From an uncultured Bacteroidota bacterium (GTDB taxonomy: Bacteria; Bacteroidota; Rhodothermia; Rhodothermales; UBA10348), in contig CALBJU010000209.1 of assembly GCA_937893205.1 (NCBI GenBank), positions 1-5,001 on the forward strand: DNA of 5,001 nt, given 5' to 3'. A program made the translations under genes and the position numbers. Below the pieces are notes generated by a model that was not told the origin of the DNA, did no database searches, and saw nothing but the letters and a program-made list of their open reading frames with translations. Of the stretch, positions 1 through 5,001 are shown one piece after another (positions within the stretch are counted from its first letter, which is position 1; the number at the start of each line of letters is the position of its first letter).

Positions 1-1162
1 TAAAAGGGTCGTGGTAATCAACTGTAGCCCCTTTGTCGTCCAATAAATCCATCATAACGTAGGTTGGCGATTCCCGATCGTCATCAAGGTCTGGCTTGTA
101 GGCCAAGCCCATGCAGAGAACAGAGCATCCCTTCAGTTTCTTTCCTCGTTCACTGAGCGCGTCAATGCAATTGGATATTACGTAGCGTGGCATGTTTGTA
201 TTGATTTCTCCCGCAAGCTCAATAAACCTCATGTCCACTCCAAATTCCTTGGCTTTCCAGGCGAGGTAGAATGGATCGATTGGGATGCAGTGTCCTCCGA
301 GCCCCGGTCCAGGATAAAAGGGCATAAATCCGAAAGGCTTGGTTTTCGCCGCATCGATGACCTCATAAATATCAATGTTCATTTTTTGAAACGCGATCTT
401 CAGTTCGTTAACGAGCGCGATATTAACAGATCTGAAGATGTTCTCCAGCAGCTTGACGGCTTCCGCAGTCCGCGTATCTGATACGGTTACCGTCTCAACA
501 ACAATAGTGGAATACAATTTCTCCGCGAGGAGAAGAGCATCGCTTCCCTCAGCACCTACAACTTTTGGAATCGTTGCAGTCTCATAGTCCCGGTTTCCTG
601 GATCTTCCCGTTCGGGACTGAAGGCAAAAAATATATCATCGCCAGATCTTAACCCGCTAAGTGCTTCGCAAATGGGCCTCACCAACTCTTCTGTTGTACC
701 GGGATAGGTTGTCGATTCCAGAATCACCAACTGCCCCTGTCGAAGATGGGGGCCAATAGAATTCAGTGTTCCCTTTACAAAGGACATGTCCGGCTCCCTG
801 TTCTCCGTCAACGGAGTCGGAACACATATAATGATCACATCCACATCACGAGCGCGCGAAAAGTCTTCAGTCGCCTCGCAACGCTCCGATTCAGCCATCT
901 TAGACATTTTCTGTAGCCCAAAATGTCTGATATATGAGGTGCCGTTTTCAAAATGACGAATTTTTTCCTCATCGACATCGAATCCTAACACTTGGAAGCC
1001 CTTCTCAAAAAAGGTCCAGGTTAGCGGAAGACCGACGTAACCAAGACCTATTATTCCAACTCGGGCCGTACCAGCACTGATTTTTTGAAAAAGATCTTCT
1101 GAATGTTTGGATTGGAAAGTAATCTTATTGTCCTCTACAGTGGCACCAGAGTTCGCAGACAT
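1..1162 (-). CDS. wbpA: UDP-N-acetylglucosamine 6-dehydrogenase (WbpA type), C-terminus cut by window edge
   Basis: The frame is open from ATG at 1162 to the window edge, 387 codons without a stop. It encodes a cytoplasmic NAD-dependent nucleotide-sugar dehydrogenase that oxidises C6 of UDP-GlcNAc to the uronic acid. The Rossmann motif GLGYVGLPL is at residues 39-47 after a 34-residue leader. ESTTYPGTTEE and FSPEREDPGN follow, and the latter is typical of the WbpA branch rather than UDP-glucose dehydrogenases. The central helix AEAVKLLENIF carries K237 and N241, and GGHCIPIDPFY carries the catalytic Cys292. The C-terminal UDP-binding domain (CMGLAYKPDLDDDRESP) has begun; about 40-50 residues are probably missing. 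An in-frame TAA lies at 1178-1180, so this is the first possible ATG, although no clear Shine-Dalgarno precedes it. UDP-ManNAc dehydrogenase is the main alternative. Its partner is the WbpB-type gene at 2414-3316. Confidence 0.93.
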   Translation of the reverse strand, partial: MSANSGATVEDNKITFQSKHSEDLFQKISAGTARVGIIGLGYVGLPLTWTFFEKGFQVLGFDVDEEKIRHFENGTSYIRHFGLQKMSKMAESERCEATEDFSRARDVDVIIICVPTPLTENREPDMSFVKGTLNSIGPHLRQGQLVILESTTYPGTTEELVRPICEALSGLRSGDDIFFAFSPEREDPGNRDYETATIPKVVGAEGSDALLLAEKLYSTIVVETVTVSDTRTAEAVKLLENIFRSVNIALVNELKIAFQKMNIDIYEVIDAAKTKPFGFMPFYPGPGLGGHCIPIDPFYLAWKAKEFGVDMRFIELAGEINTNMPRYVISNCIDALSERGKKLKGCSVLCMGLAYKPDLDDDRESPTYVMMDLLDDKGATVDYHDPF

Positions 1163-1497
1163 GACGAGGGGACTTTGTTAAAATAATTATTGATTAGAAC
1201 CGAATCCCAGCATTAATAACGACGCCCGGTCAGCATTGAAGAGTTGCGTAACAATACTTCCCGATAGGCCTGGGGAACACAGGTCCAGTAATGTAAGACG
1301 AAATTTTATGACAGTTCCTTCGTGAAAACCTGGCTCGAAGGATTTGACCCGCCCATCATTATCTCATCTTTAGCCGGTAAACTCGGAGAAAATCGTAGTT
1401 AGTCGGAGTAGCTCTTCCTGTGGAATAGAATCTGATCCGTCACAAACTCAATTTCTGGTAGAAAATGGCTCCGAATTCCAACGCAATCCCAACTTAA
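1163..1497. other. 335-base gap without a supported gene
   Basis: This interval separates the chain-length remnant from wbpA. I find no reading frame with a credible start and no continuation of the Wzz/Wzc homology beyond 1498 in any minus frame. One minus frame, 1187-1363, is open for 58 codons with no start codon. The last 20-30 bases before wbpA are A+T rich and include the 10-base palindrome AATAATTATT (1182-1191). This would be a natural place for a wbpA promoter, but I cannot assign -35 and -10 boxes. The interval probably represents sequence left after most of the chain-length gene was deleted. Confidence 0.5.
1316..1342. repeat. 7-base perfect inverted repeat
   Basis: TCCTTCG (1316-1322) is matched by CGAAGGA (1336-1342) across a 13-base loop. 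No run of T follows on either strand that would make it a convincing intrinsic terminator. It lies in the gene-free stretch between the Wzz/Wzc remnant and wbpA, so it could be an RNA hairpin in the wbpA leader, or chance. Confidence 0.3.
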
Positions 1498-1918
1498 TTA
1501 CGAGCCGTTCCTGCACCCTGGATTTCCCGGGCGGACGGTGATGTAACTATCTAACAACCGTTGCGCCACATCTAATTGGGTGAGAGAAGACTTCCCGGGC
1601 TGGACTCTCAGTACTGAAAGTCGAGTATTCGTTCCTGGAACTGTCTGTCCATCTATCAGCGCGTCTGCTACCCGCAATGCAATTGTCCGTGATCTAATAA
1701 TCGCAATTTCGTTAGCGACGTTTCTGTTGCCCATCTGAAGGCCAAGGATGTCTCCAAGCTGGGGTGTTGAAGACTGATTGTTAATTAGAATCAGACTGGA
1801 AGCTTCATATACCGGGTCTTGGCGAAGGGTATATGCTGTCACTGCAGACAAAACCCGCGGCCACATCCGGAATTATTTTCGGTGCTGCGAGATACTCACC
1901 TTCCGGATCTACGCCCAT
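1498..1918 (-). pseudogene. Broken N-terminal piece of a Wzz/Wzc-type polysaccharide chain-length gene
   Basis: Two frames together spell the start of a chain-length determinant or tyrosine-kinase co-polymerase. From ATG at 1918, one frame gives a short cytoplasmic leader (MGVDPEGEY, then PKIIPDVA). It loses homology near 1855-1862 and soon ends. The shifted frame continues with SAVTAYTLRQDPVYEASSLI, which is the typical exit from the first membrane helix followed by the first beta strand. TPQLGDILGLQ and NRNVANEIAIIRSRTIALRVADALI follow, a classic Wzz-domain stretch. Most of membrane helix 1 is missing at the join, so a small deletion probably caused the frame change. Homology stops after DSYITVRPGNPG, and the frame ends at TAA 1498. 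The rest of the periplasmic domain, membrane helix 2 and any kinase domain are absent. Intact relatives are several hundred residues long. The shifted frame alone could be read as 122 residues from ATG 1866, but no ribosome site precedes it. Loss of function is inferred from this structure. Confidence 0.75.
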
Positions 1919-1957
1919 AAACGCATTTATTCCCCCTACTGACTCTGCCTTTTATTC

Positions 1958-2134
1958 CTAGGAAAAACTTTTCTCAGACTCCTTCATCGTGGATTCGATG
2001 AAGATCTCGAAAAACTCGCGATCATCAAAGATATCTCAAGTCATTTTTCGCGCTGCCAGTAAAGTAGGGTTATCCTTATCCTGGGCGGCATCAAATAATT
2101 CAGAGATCTCGATTAATAAAACTTTTTGAGACAT
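1958..2134 (-). pseudogene. Small unrecognised frame split by an in-frame TGA
   Basis: From ATG 2134 the frame reads 32 codons (begins MSQKVLLIEISELFDAA, ends LLAARKMT), meets TGA at 2036-2038, then stays open in the same frame for 25 more codons (begins DIFDDREFFEIF, ends KESEKSFS) to TAG at 1958-1960. Both halves are acidic and amphipathic and read like one small helical protein of about 57 residues. The stop is 39 bases before the ATG of the chain-length remnant and in the same frame, so the two look like former operon neighbours. I do not recognise the family and no Shine-Dalgarno is visible. It may be a small gene inactivated by one nonsense change, a 32-residue gene followed by open sequence, or chance: 25 codons stay open by luck roughly one time in three. 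There is no clear sign that the TGA is decoded. Confidence 0.35.
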
Positions 2135-2413
2135 AGCGAAAGAATTAGCGGTAAATCACACCACACCTGATACTTTTCAGGCGAACAATGAAAATCGGCG
2201 AGTACCACGCTCACGTTGAGAATGCTCTCGATCTCGATCAGCTATAGTTGTGCCGATTTCTGTCCGCACTGTTGTTTGGCAGTCTAGGCTTTATACGTTT
2301 GTTTAGGGTGTACGTGCACCCAAAGTTTAAGTGGGCGGGGCCGATCCATTACGCGCCGTCACCCGGCTCTATAAATAGTTCATTTGTAGCACACAAGCCA
2401 GAATCATGCTCAA
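2135..2413. other. 279-base spacer downstream of the WbpB-type gene
   Basis: This spacer lies between the end of the 3-dehydrogenase gene and the small split frame. It holds no convincing gene. Two tiny frames occur, one on the plus strand (2188-2247, 19 residues) and one on the minus strand (21 residues starting MDRPRPLKLW), and neither has support. A small hairpin CCTGA/TCAGG lies at 2166-2181, and an interrupted palindrome lies at 2306-2321. No terminator with a T-run was found after the 3-dehydrogenase gene. The sequence may be debris from the rearrangement that also broke the chain-length gene. Confidence 0.45.
2306..2321. repeat. GC-rich interrupted palindrome
   Basis: GGGTG (2306-2310) is the exact complement of CACCC (2317-2321) around TACGTG, whose core ACGT is also symmetric. 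Overall 14 of 16 positions are palindromic, the exception being one T/G pair. The shape suits a dimeric regulator's binding site or a short RNA hairpin. No promoter or second copy supports a regulatory role. Confidence 0.25.
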
Positions 2414-3316
2414 TCATCTGAGTCGGTGTACCAACTCGATGGCAGGTCTAGCCTCTTCTAACCCGAAGCCACCCCCCCCAAGAATATCCCTGTAAACGGC
2501 TGTGTGCAAATCCTCGAATCCATCTGAAAACTCGAATTCCTCGCCATTTAGTTTGAGAGATCTCCATGTGGATTTTCCCGAAGCTTCCTCGGGAAGATCT
2601 AATCTACTTACCGAAAGATTCCATTTTACGCTTGCTGTTTCGAGTTCCAGCCTGCCTGCCATTCGTTTATCGTCTCGTTCATGAACAGATGACTCTTGAA
2701 CGGGGCCAAATATCCACATTAACGCGTCGAAAAAGTGTATGCCAATATTCGTTGCCACACCACCCGACTTCTGAACATCACCTTTCCAAGACTGGAAATA
2801 CCAGGGCCCACGGCTCGCGACGTAAGACAATTCTACTTCAAAATGCTTCTCATCGGGTGCATCTTCAACCAGCTTTTTGAGACGCTGAATTGAGGGATGA
2901 AGCCTGAGTTGCAACACATTGTAGATCCGTCGACCCGTTTCTTGTTCTACCTCCTGAAGGGCATCCACATTCCAAGGATTCAACACTAGTGGCTTCTCGC
3001 ATATGGCATCTGCCCTTATGCGGAGCGCAAATCGACAATGAGCATCATGGAGATAGTTGGGAGAAGCGACGCTGATATAGTGTAGCCGATACTCGTCTCC
3101 AAGTCTCCTGAGCTTTTCCGCATGCCGATCAAAACGCTCAAATTCAGTAAAAAAACTTACATCTTGCGCGAAGCTGTCTAGGACACCAACTGAATCATTT
3201 GGATCTAGCGCGGCCAAAAGGCGGTTACCTGTATCCCTAATGGCCTTCATGTGCTTCGGGGCCACGTAGCCTGCAGCGCCGATAAGACCGAAATTTTTTG
3301 GCGGATTCGTCGTCAT
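2414..3316 (-). CDS. wbpB: UDP-N-acetylglucosaminuronate 3-dehydrogenase (WbpB/WlbA type)
   Basis: This 300-residue Gfo/Idh/MocA-family oxidoreductase closely fits WbpB/WlbA. That enzyme uses NAD to oxidise the 3-hydroxyl of UDP-GlcNAcA to a ketone, the step after WbpA; in known members the bound cofactor is recycled with 2-oxoglutarate. The Rossmann start is FGLIGAAGYVAPKHMKAI (residues 9-26). FFTEFERFDRH (55-65), SPNYLHDAH (85-93) and CEKPLVLNPWN (106-116, catalytic Lys108) follow. LQLRLHP (135-141), SRGPWYFQSWKGD (168-180) and the substrate motif GGVATNIGIHFFDALMWIFG (185-204, His194) complete the pattern. The protein ends at ARPAIELVHRLR, a little earlier than some relatives, so a short tail may be absent. 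The ATG at 3316 sits seven residues before the conserved KNFGLIG and is preceded only by a crowded GGGAA. The methyltransferase gene ends 106 bases upstream on the same strand. Aminotransferase, acetyltransferase and epimerase partners are not in view. Confidence 0.93.
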   Translation of the reverse strand: MTTNPPKNFGLIGAAGYVAPKHMKAIRDTGNRLLAALDPNDSVGVLDSFAQDVSFFTEFERFDRHAEKLRRLGDEYRLHYISVASPNYLHDAHCRFALRIRADAICEKPLVLNPWNVDALQEVEQETGRRIYNVLQLRLHPSIQRLKKLVEDAPDEKHFEVELSYVASRGPWYFQSWKGDVQKSGGVATNIGIHFFDALMWIFGPVQESSVHERDDKRMAGRLELETASVKWNLSVSRLDLPEEASGKSTWRSLKLNGEEFEFSDGFEDLHTAVYRDILGGGGFGLEEARPAIELVHRLR

Positions 3317-3422
3317 TTCCCGGTGATTACGATATCAAGAGTTTATACGCTCAAAGCATTGAAGATGTTGAAAACTCTGCCTTGTGCCCAAGGACAAACA
3401 ATATAATATGAAATATACGAAG

Positions 3423-4421
3423 TTAGCTTCTGGGCTCGCACGTGATATATGTCCATGACGCGCCAAATTCAAAGGCGCCGCCAAACACCTTATCCATAGC
3501 CAAGCGCATGAGATTCAGCCGATCCTTGATCACATCGTCAGATGCTGTGGCGCCGGTGATCTTTTCTGCACCTCCCACCCATCCCAGAACGCCTTCGTGG
3601 TAGACGCTTAAAAATTCATACCATTCATCTACTCGCGCCGCGATTCGTTGATGCTGGACCGCAGTAATATCGAAACCCTCAGAGCGTAGTCTGTCTAAAT
3701 AGTGCTCTAGAGGCTTTACTGGCAGAAAATACTTTCGTCTCAACGCCTCATGCTGAGACATATAATCGGCATCATTCAGTCTGTCTCGGTACCGCTTGAA
3801 GGCGTCATCCTCTCTGACAATTTCCATCGCTTTCGAGTGAATCACCTCCACGGTTTCATCGATGATCCACTCATCATACGGTGAATCTGGATTCTTGATG
3901 TTGCCGGATTGTATAAAAACACGCCCCCACGGACGAAGAACGGATTTCCAGGCCTGGAGTGTCTCTGATAGATCGAAGTAGAGGTGGATTGCATTCGTCG
4001 ATACGATTCCGTCAACACCGCGACTCAGCAATTCGTCTCCAAGGACTTCGTCCAGTCGCTCGAGACGACGCTCCTCGCGAATGAAGCGAATGTGACGAAA
4101 CGCCATTCGCCGCTCGTCCTTGAATTTTTCCAGAGCCAGCCTCAAAAACTTGGGTGACGAATCTACGATTATGATCCCCACATCTTTGGACCCAAACCGG
4201 TCTAATAGGCGCTTGGCGAGGATTCCCGTTCCACCCGAATAGTCAATCAGAATATCTCCCTTGCGGACGTATCCAACGATCTCTTCAACCGTGTAATCCA
4301 GATTCGAGTACCATCCGTGGTTTTCGACGGTATCGTAATTCAGTGCCAGCTCTTCGAGAGGCTCGCTCGCCCAGGATTCCGGCAAGATTTGCACAAAAGT
4401 TTCAGGCCAATCAAATGACAA
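3423..4421 (-). CDS. Class I SAM-dependent methyltransferase, substrate unknown, probable TTG start
   Basis: The predicted product has 332 residues, is soluble, and has no signal peptide. It has the SAM-binding glycine motif ILIDYSGGTGILAKRLL (residues 57-73), an acidic residue after the second strand (VDSSP, Asp87), a motif IV-like stretch GIVSTNAIHLYFD (138-150), and LRPWGRVFIQSGN (162-174), the usual strand and turn after a glycine-containing loop. The C-terminal half (EWYEFLSVYHEGVLGW at 266-281) is probably a substrate-binding cap; I cannot name the acceptor. It precedes wbpB in the same direction across 106 bases. It could therefore methylate a sugar of the same polysaccharide or be a bystander. 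The start is uncertain. Codon 4419-4421 is TTG without a Shine-Dalgarno, the first internal Met is residue 106, and upstream the frame stays open for about 28 codons with no ATG, GTG or TTG. Confidence 0.82.
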   Translation of the reverse strand: MSFDWPETFVQILPESWASEPLEELALNYDTVENHGWYSNLDYTVEEIVGYVRKGDILIDYSGGTGILAKRLLDRFGSKDVGIIIVDSSPKFLRLALEKFKDERRMAFRHIRFIREERRLERLDEVLGDELLSRGVDGIVSTNAIHLYFDLSETLQAWKSVLRPWGRVFIQSGNIKNPDSPYDEWIIDETVEVIHSKAMEIVREDDAFKRYRDRLNDADYMSQHEALRRKYFLPVKPLEHYLDRLRSEGFDITAVQHQRIAARVDEWYEFLSVYHEGVLGWVGGAEKITGATASDDVIKDRLNLMRLAMDKVFGGAFEFGASWTYITCEPRS

Positions 4422-4600
4422 TGTGATATCGGGGCTTTGTTTTCCTGGAATTAACTCAATTAAACTGGTGCGGCAATCAATACACCAGCCTAATCTAGCG
4501 ACCTACTCATATCCAAACCATCTTTGCGTAGTACCAATCAATCTCCACAGAGCTGCTTTTCAGGCTGTCGATCTCAATCCCACACACTCCCCACAACATC

Positions 4601-4616
4601 GTCACACTTCTGTGAC
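4601..4616. promoter_or_regulatory. Perfect 6-base inverted repeat, candidate operator
   Basis: GTCACA (4601-4606) and TGTGAC (4611-4616) form an exact inverted repeat around CTTC, between two divergent genes. The half-sites resemble the TGTGA/TCACA pair of Crp/Fnr regulators but in the opposite order and closer together, so this is not a standard Crp site. It could also form a 6-base hairpin in a transcript. No run of T follows it on either strand. Confidence 0.35.
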
Positions 4617-4669
4617 AACTACGTCTCCATGGCCCCGTTAATTGGCTACGAGTCCGAAAGTCTTCGCAG

Positions 4670-4689
4670 TCTTTGATAATCTTTGATGA
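4670..4689 (+). repeat. Tandem 10-base repeat
   Basis: TCTTTGATAA is followed directly by TCTTTGATGA, with nine of ten bases identical. The ten-base period places the copies about one helical turn apart. The repeat lies 131 bases before the lipoprotein start. Such spacing can mark a cooperative protein site, but two copies of a short A+T-rich word can also arise by slippage. Confidence 0.35.
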
Positions 4690-4807
4690 TCAATAGATAA
4701 TCGAAGTGCTCCGGTCTTGTGAGTCGCACAACAGTCGGGAATACGACAAACCCTCCCGCGATGCGACCGAGATGAACACCCACGTTCAATACTCGATTAA
4801 CACTATT

Positions 4808-4811
4808 GGAG
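4808..4811 (+). promoter_or_regulatory. Shine-Dalgarno of the lipoprotein gene
   Basis: GGAG lies nine bases before ATG 4821. A nearer ATG at 4816 is followed at once by TGA, so the site supports 4821 as the true start. Confidence 0.6.
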
Positions 4812-4820
4812 TTTAATGTC

Positions 4821-5001
4821 ATGAAGACGAAATGGAAAATTTTAGCCGGTCGGTTGCTCAGCCTGATGGTTGTTGTGACTGTGCTGGCAGCTTGCGACTC
4901 ATCTGGCGGGATATCAGGAGACGAATCTGGATCACTTGACGAGACGGTATCGTTTCTCGCGATCGATCTGGGATTGAGTGCTTCGGAAACGGCCGCACTC
5001 A
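4821..5001 (+). CDS. Secreted lipoprotein, C-terminus cut by window edge
   Basis: Sixty codons are visible. The N-terminus has a basic stretch (MKTKWK, R11), a hydrophobic core (LLSLMVVVTVLAA, residues 12-24) and the lipobox LAAC with Cys25, so signal peptidase II processing and lipid attachment are expected. The mature part opens with an Asp/Ser/Gly/Glu-rich linker (DSSGGISGDESGSLDE). A segment predicted to be helical, FLAIDLGLSASETAAL, then begins at about residue 45. Its LGLS-x-x-E pattern loosely resembles the LxLTxEQ helices of Spy/CpxP-like periplasmic proteins, but too little is visible to assign a family. GGAG precedes the start. It diverges from the methyltransferase gene and shows no link to polysaccharide synthesis. 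Confidence 0.85.
   Translation, partial: MKTKWKILAGRLLSLMVVVTVLAACDSSGGISGDESGSLDETVSFLAIDLGLSASETAAL

Larger units (their letters stand above)
4422..4820. other. 399-base divergent spacer
   Basis: This stretch lies between the diverging methyltransferase and lipoprotein genes, so promoters for both should be here. An open plus frame from GTG 4423 to 4641 gives a Pro/His/Thr-rich 72-residue product with no recognisable feature, and I do not call it a gene. The minus frame continuous with the methyltransferase is open back to about 4505. The spacer contains a perfect inverted repeat at 4601-4616 and a tandem 10-mer at 4670-4689. I cannot assign a confident -35/-10 pair or the Bacteroidota TTTG/TAnnTTTG pair. 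Confidence 0.5.

Noticed and set aside
290..481. Plus-strand 63-codon frame
   Set aside because: It lies inside the wbpA-type gene on the opposite strand, over the catalytic Cys region, and shows no protein character of its own.
2020..2032. 13-base word ATCTTTGATGATC on the minus strand, also at 4679-4691 on the plus strand
   Set aside because: One shared 13-mer within 5 kb, counting both strands, is close to what chance allows, and the two contexts differ.
2188..2247. Plus-strand 19-residue frame MKIGEYHAHVENALDLDQL
   Set aside because: It looks protein-like and has AGG upstream, but it is too short and has no partner on that strand; chance cannot be excluded.
2275..2301. TTTG and TACGTTTG, a Bacteroidota-like promoter pair on the plus strand
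   Set aside because: The 15-base spacing is shorter than usual and no plus-strand gene follows.
2502..2880. Two overlapping plus-strand frames of 60 and 104 codons
   Set aside because: Both are antisense to the conserved C-terminal half of the WbpB-type gene, with no ribosome site and no recognisable features.
3380..3393. Hairpin CCTTG-TGCC-CAAGG after the methyltransferase gene
   Set aside because: The stem is only five bases and no T-run follows in the minus direction, so I do not call a terminator.
4423..4641. Plus-strand 72-codon frame from GTG
   Set aside because: It has no Shine-Dalgarno, its composition is Pro/His/Thr-rich and non-protein-like, and it covers the expected promoter region of the divergent genes.
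1..5001. CRISPR array, tRNA, rRNA, transposase or integrase
   Set aside because: No regularly spaced repeats, cloverleaf, rRNA motifs, terminal repeats or recombinase motifs were seen by eye on either strand.

Overview
The window is one end of a bacterial surface-polysaccharide locus followed by an unrelated-looking region. All recognisable sugar genes lie on the minus strand, so they are read from right to left. No phylogenetic marker is present. By eye the G+C content is near 50%. The secreted lipoprotein on the plus strand starts its mature part with an Asp/Ser/Gly-rich stretch. That style is common in Rhodothermota and other Bacteroidota-related marine bacteria, but this is only an impression; the sequence supports no more than a Gram-negative bacterium that makes a uronic-acid polysaccharide.

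Layout in plus coordinates. 1-1162 (-): a UDP-N-acetylglucosamine 6-dehydrogenase of the WbpA type, complete at its start and cut by the window edge near its C-terminus. 1163-1497: no supported gene. 1498-1918 (-): the broken head of a Wzz/Wzc-type chain-length protein, which has lost most of its first membrane segment, changed frame, and lost everything past its first domain. 1958-2134 (-): a small reading frame of 57 sense codons interrupted by one in-frame TGA. 2135-2413: spacer. 2414-3316 (-): a WbpB/WlbA-type UDP-N-acetylglucosaminuronate 3-dehydrogenase. 3423-4421 (-): a class I SAM-dependent methyltransferase of unknown substrate that appears to start at TTG. 4422-4820: a 399-base divergent spacer with a perfect inverted repeat and a tandem 10-mer. 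4821-5001 (+): the first 60 codons of a lipoprotein.

The two dehydrogenases catalyse consecutive steps of one known pathway. WbpA oxidises UDP-GlcNAc to UDP-GlcNAcA, and WbpB/WlbA oxidises the 3-hydroxyl to give the 3-keto sugar. In Pseudomonas aeruginosa and Bordetella an aminotransferase, an N-acetyltransferase and a 2-epimerase then make UDP-2,3-diacetamido-uronic acids for O-antigen. Those later enzymes are not in the window. The DNA between the two dehydrogenases is a decayed interval holding the chain-length fossil and the interrupted small frame, which suggests the cluster has been rearranged. I see no transposase, integrase, tRNA, rRNA or CRISPR array, and nothing I can defend as a new defence or signalling system. 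The most interesting items are the fossil, the TGA-split small frame, and the methyltransferase start.
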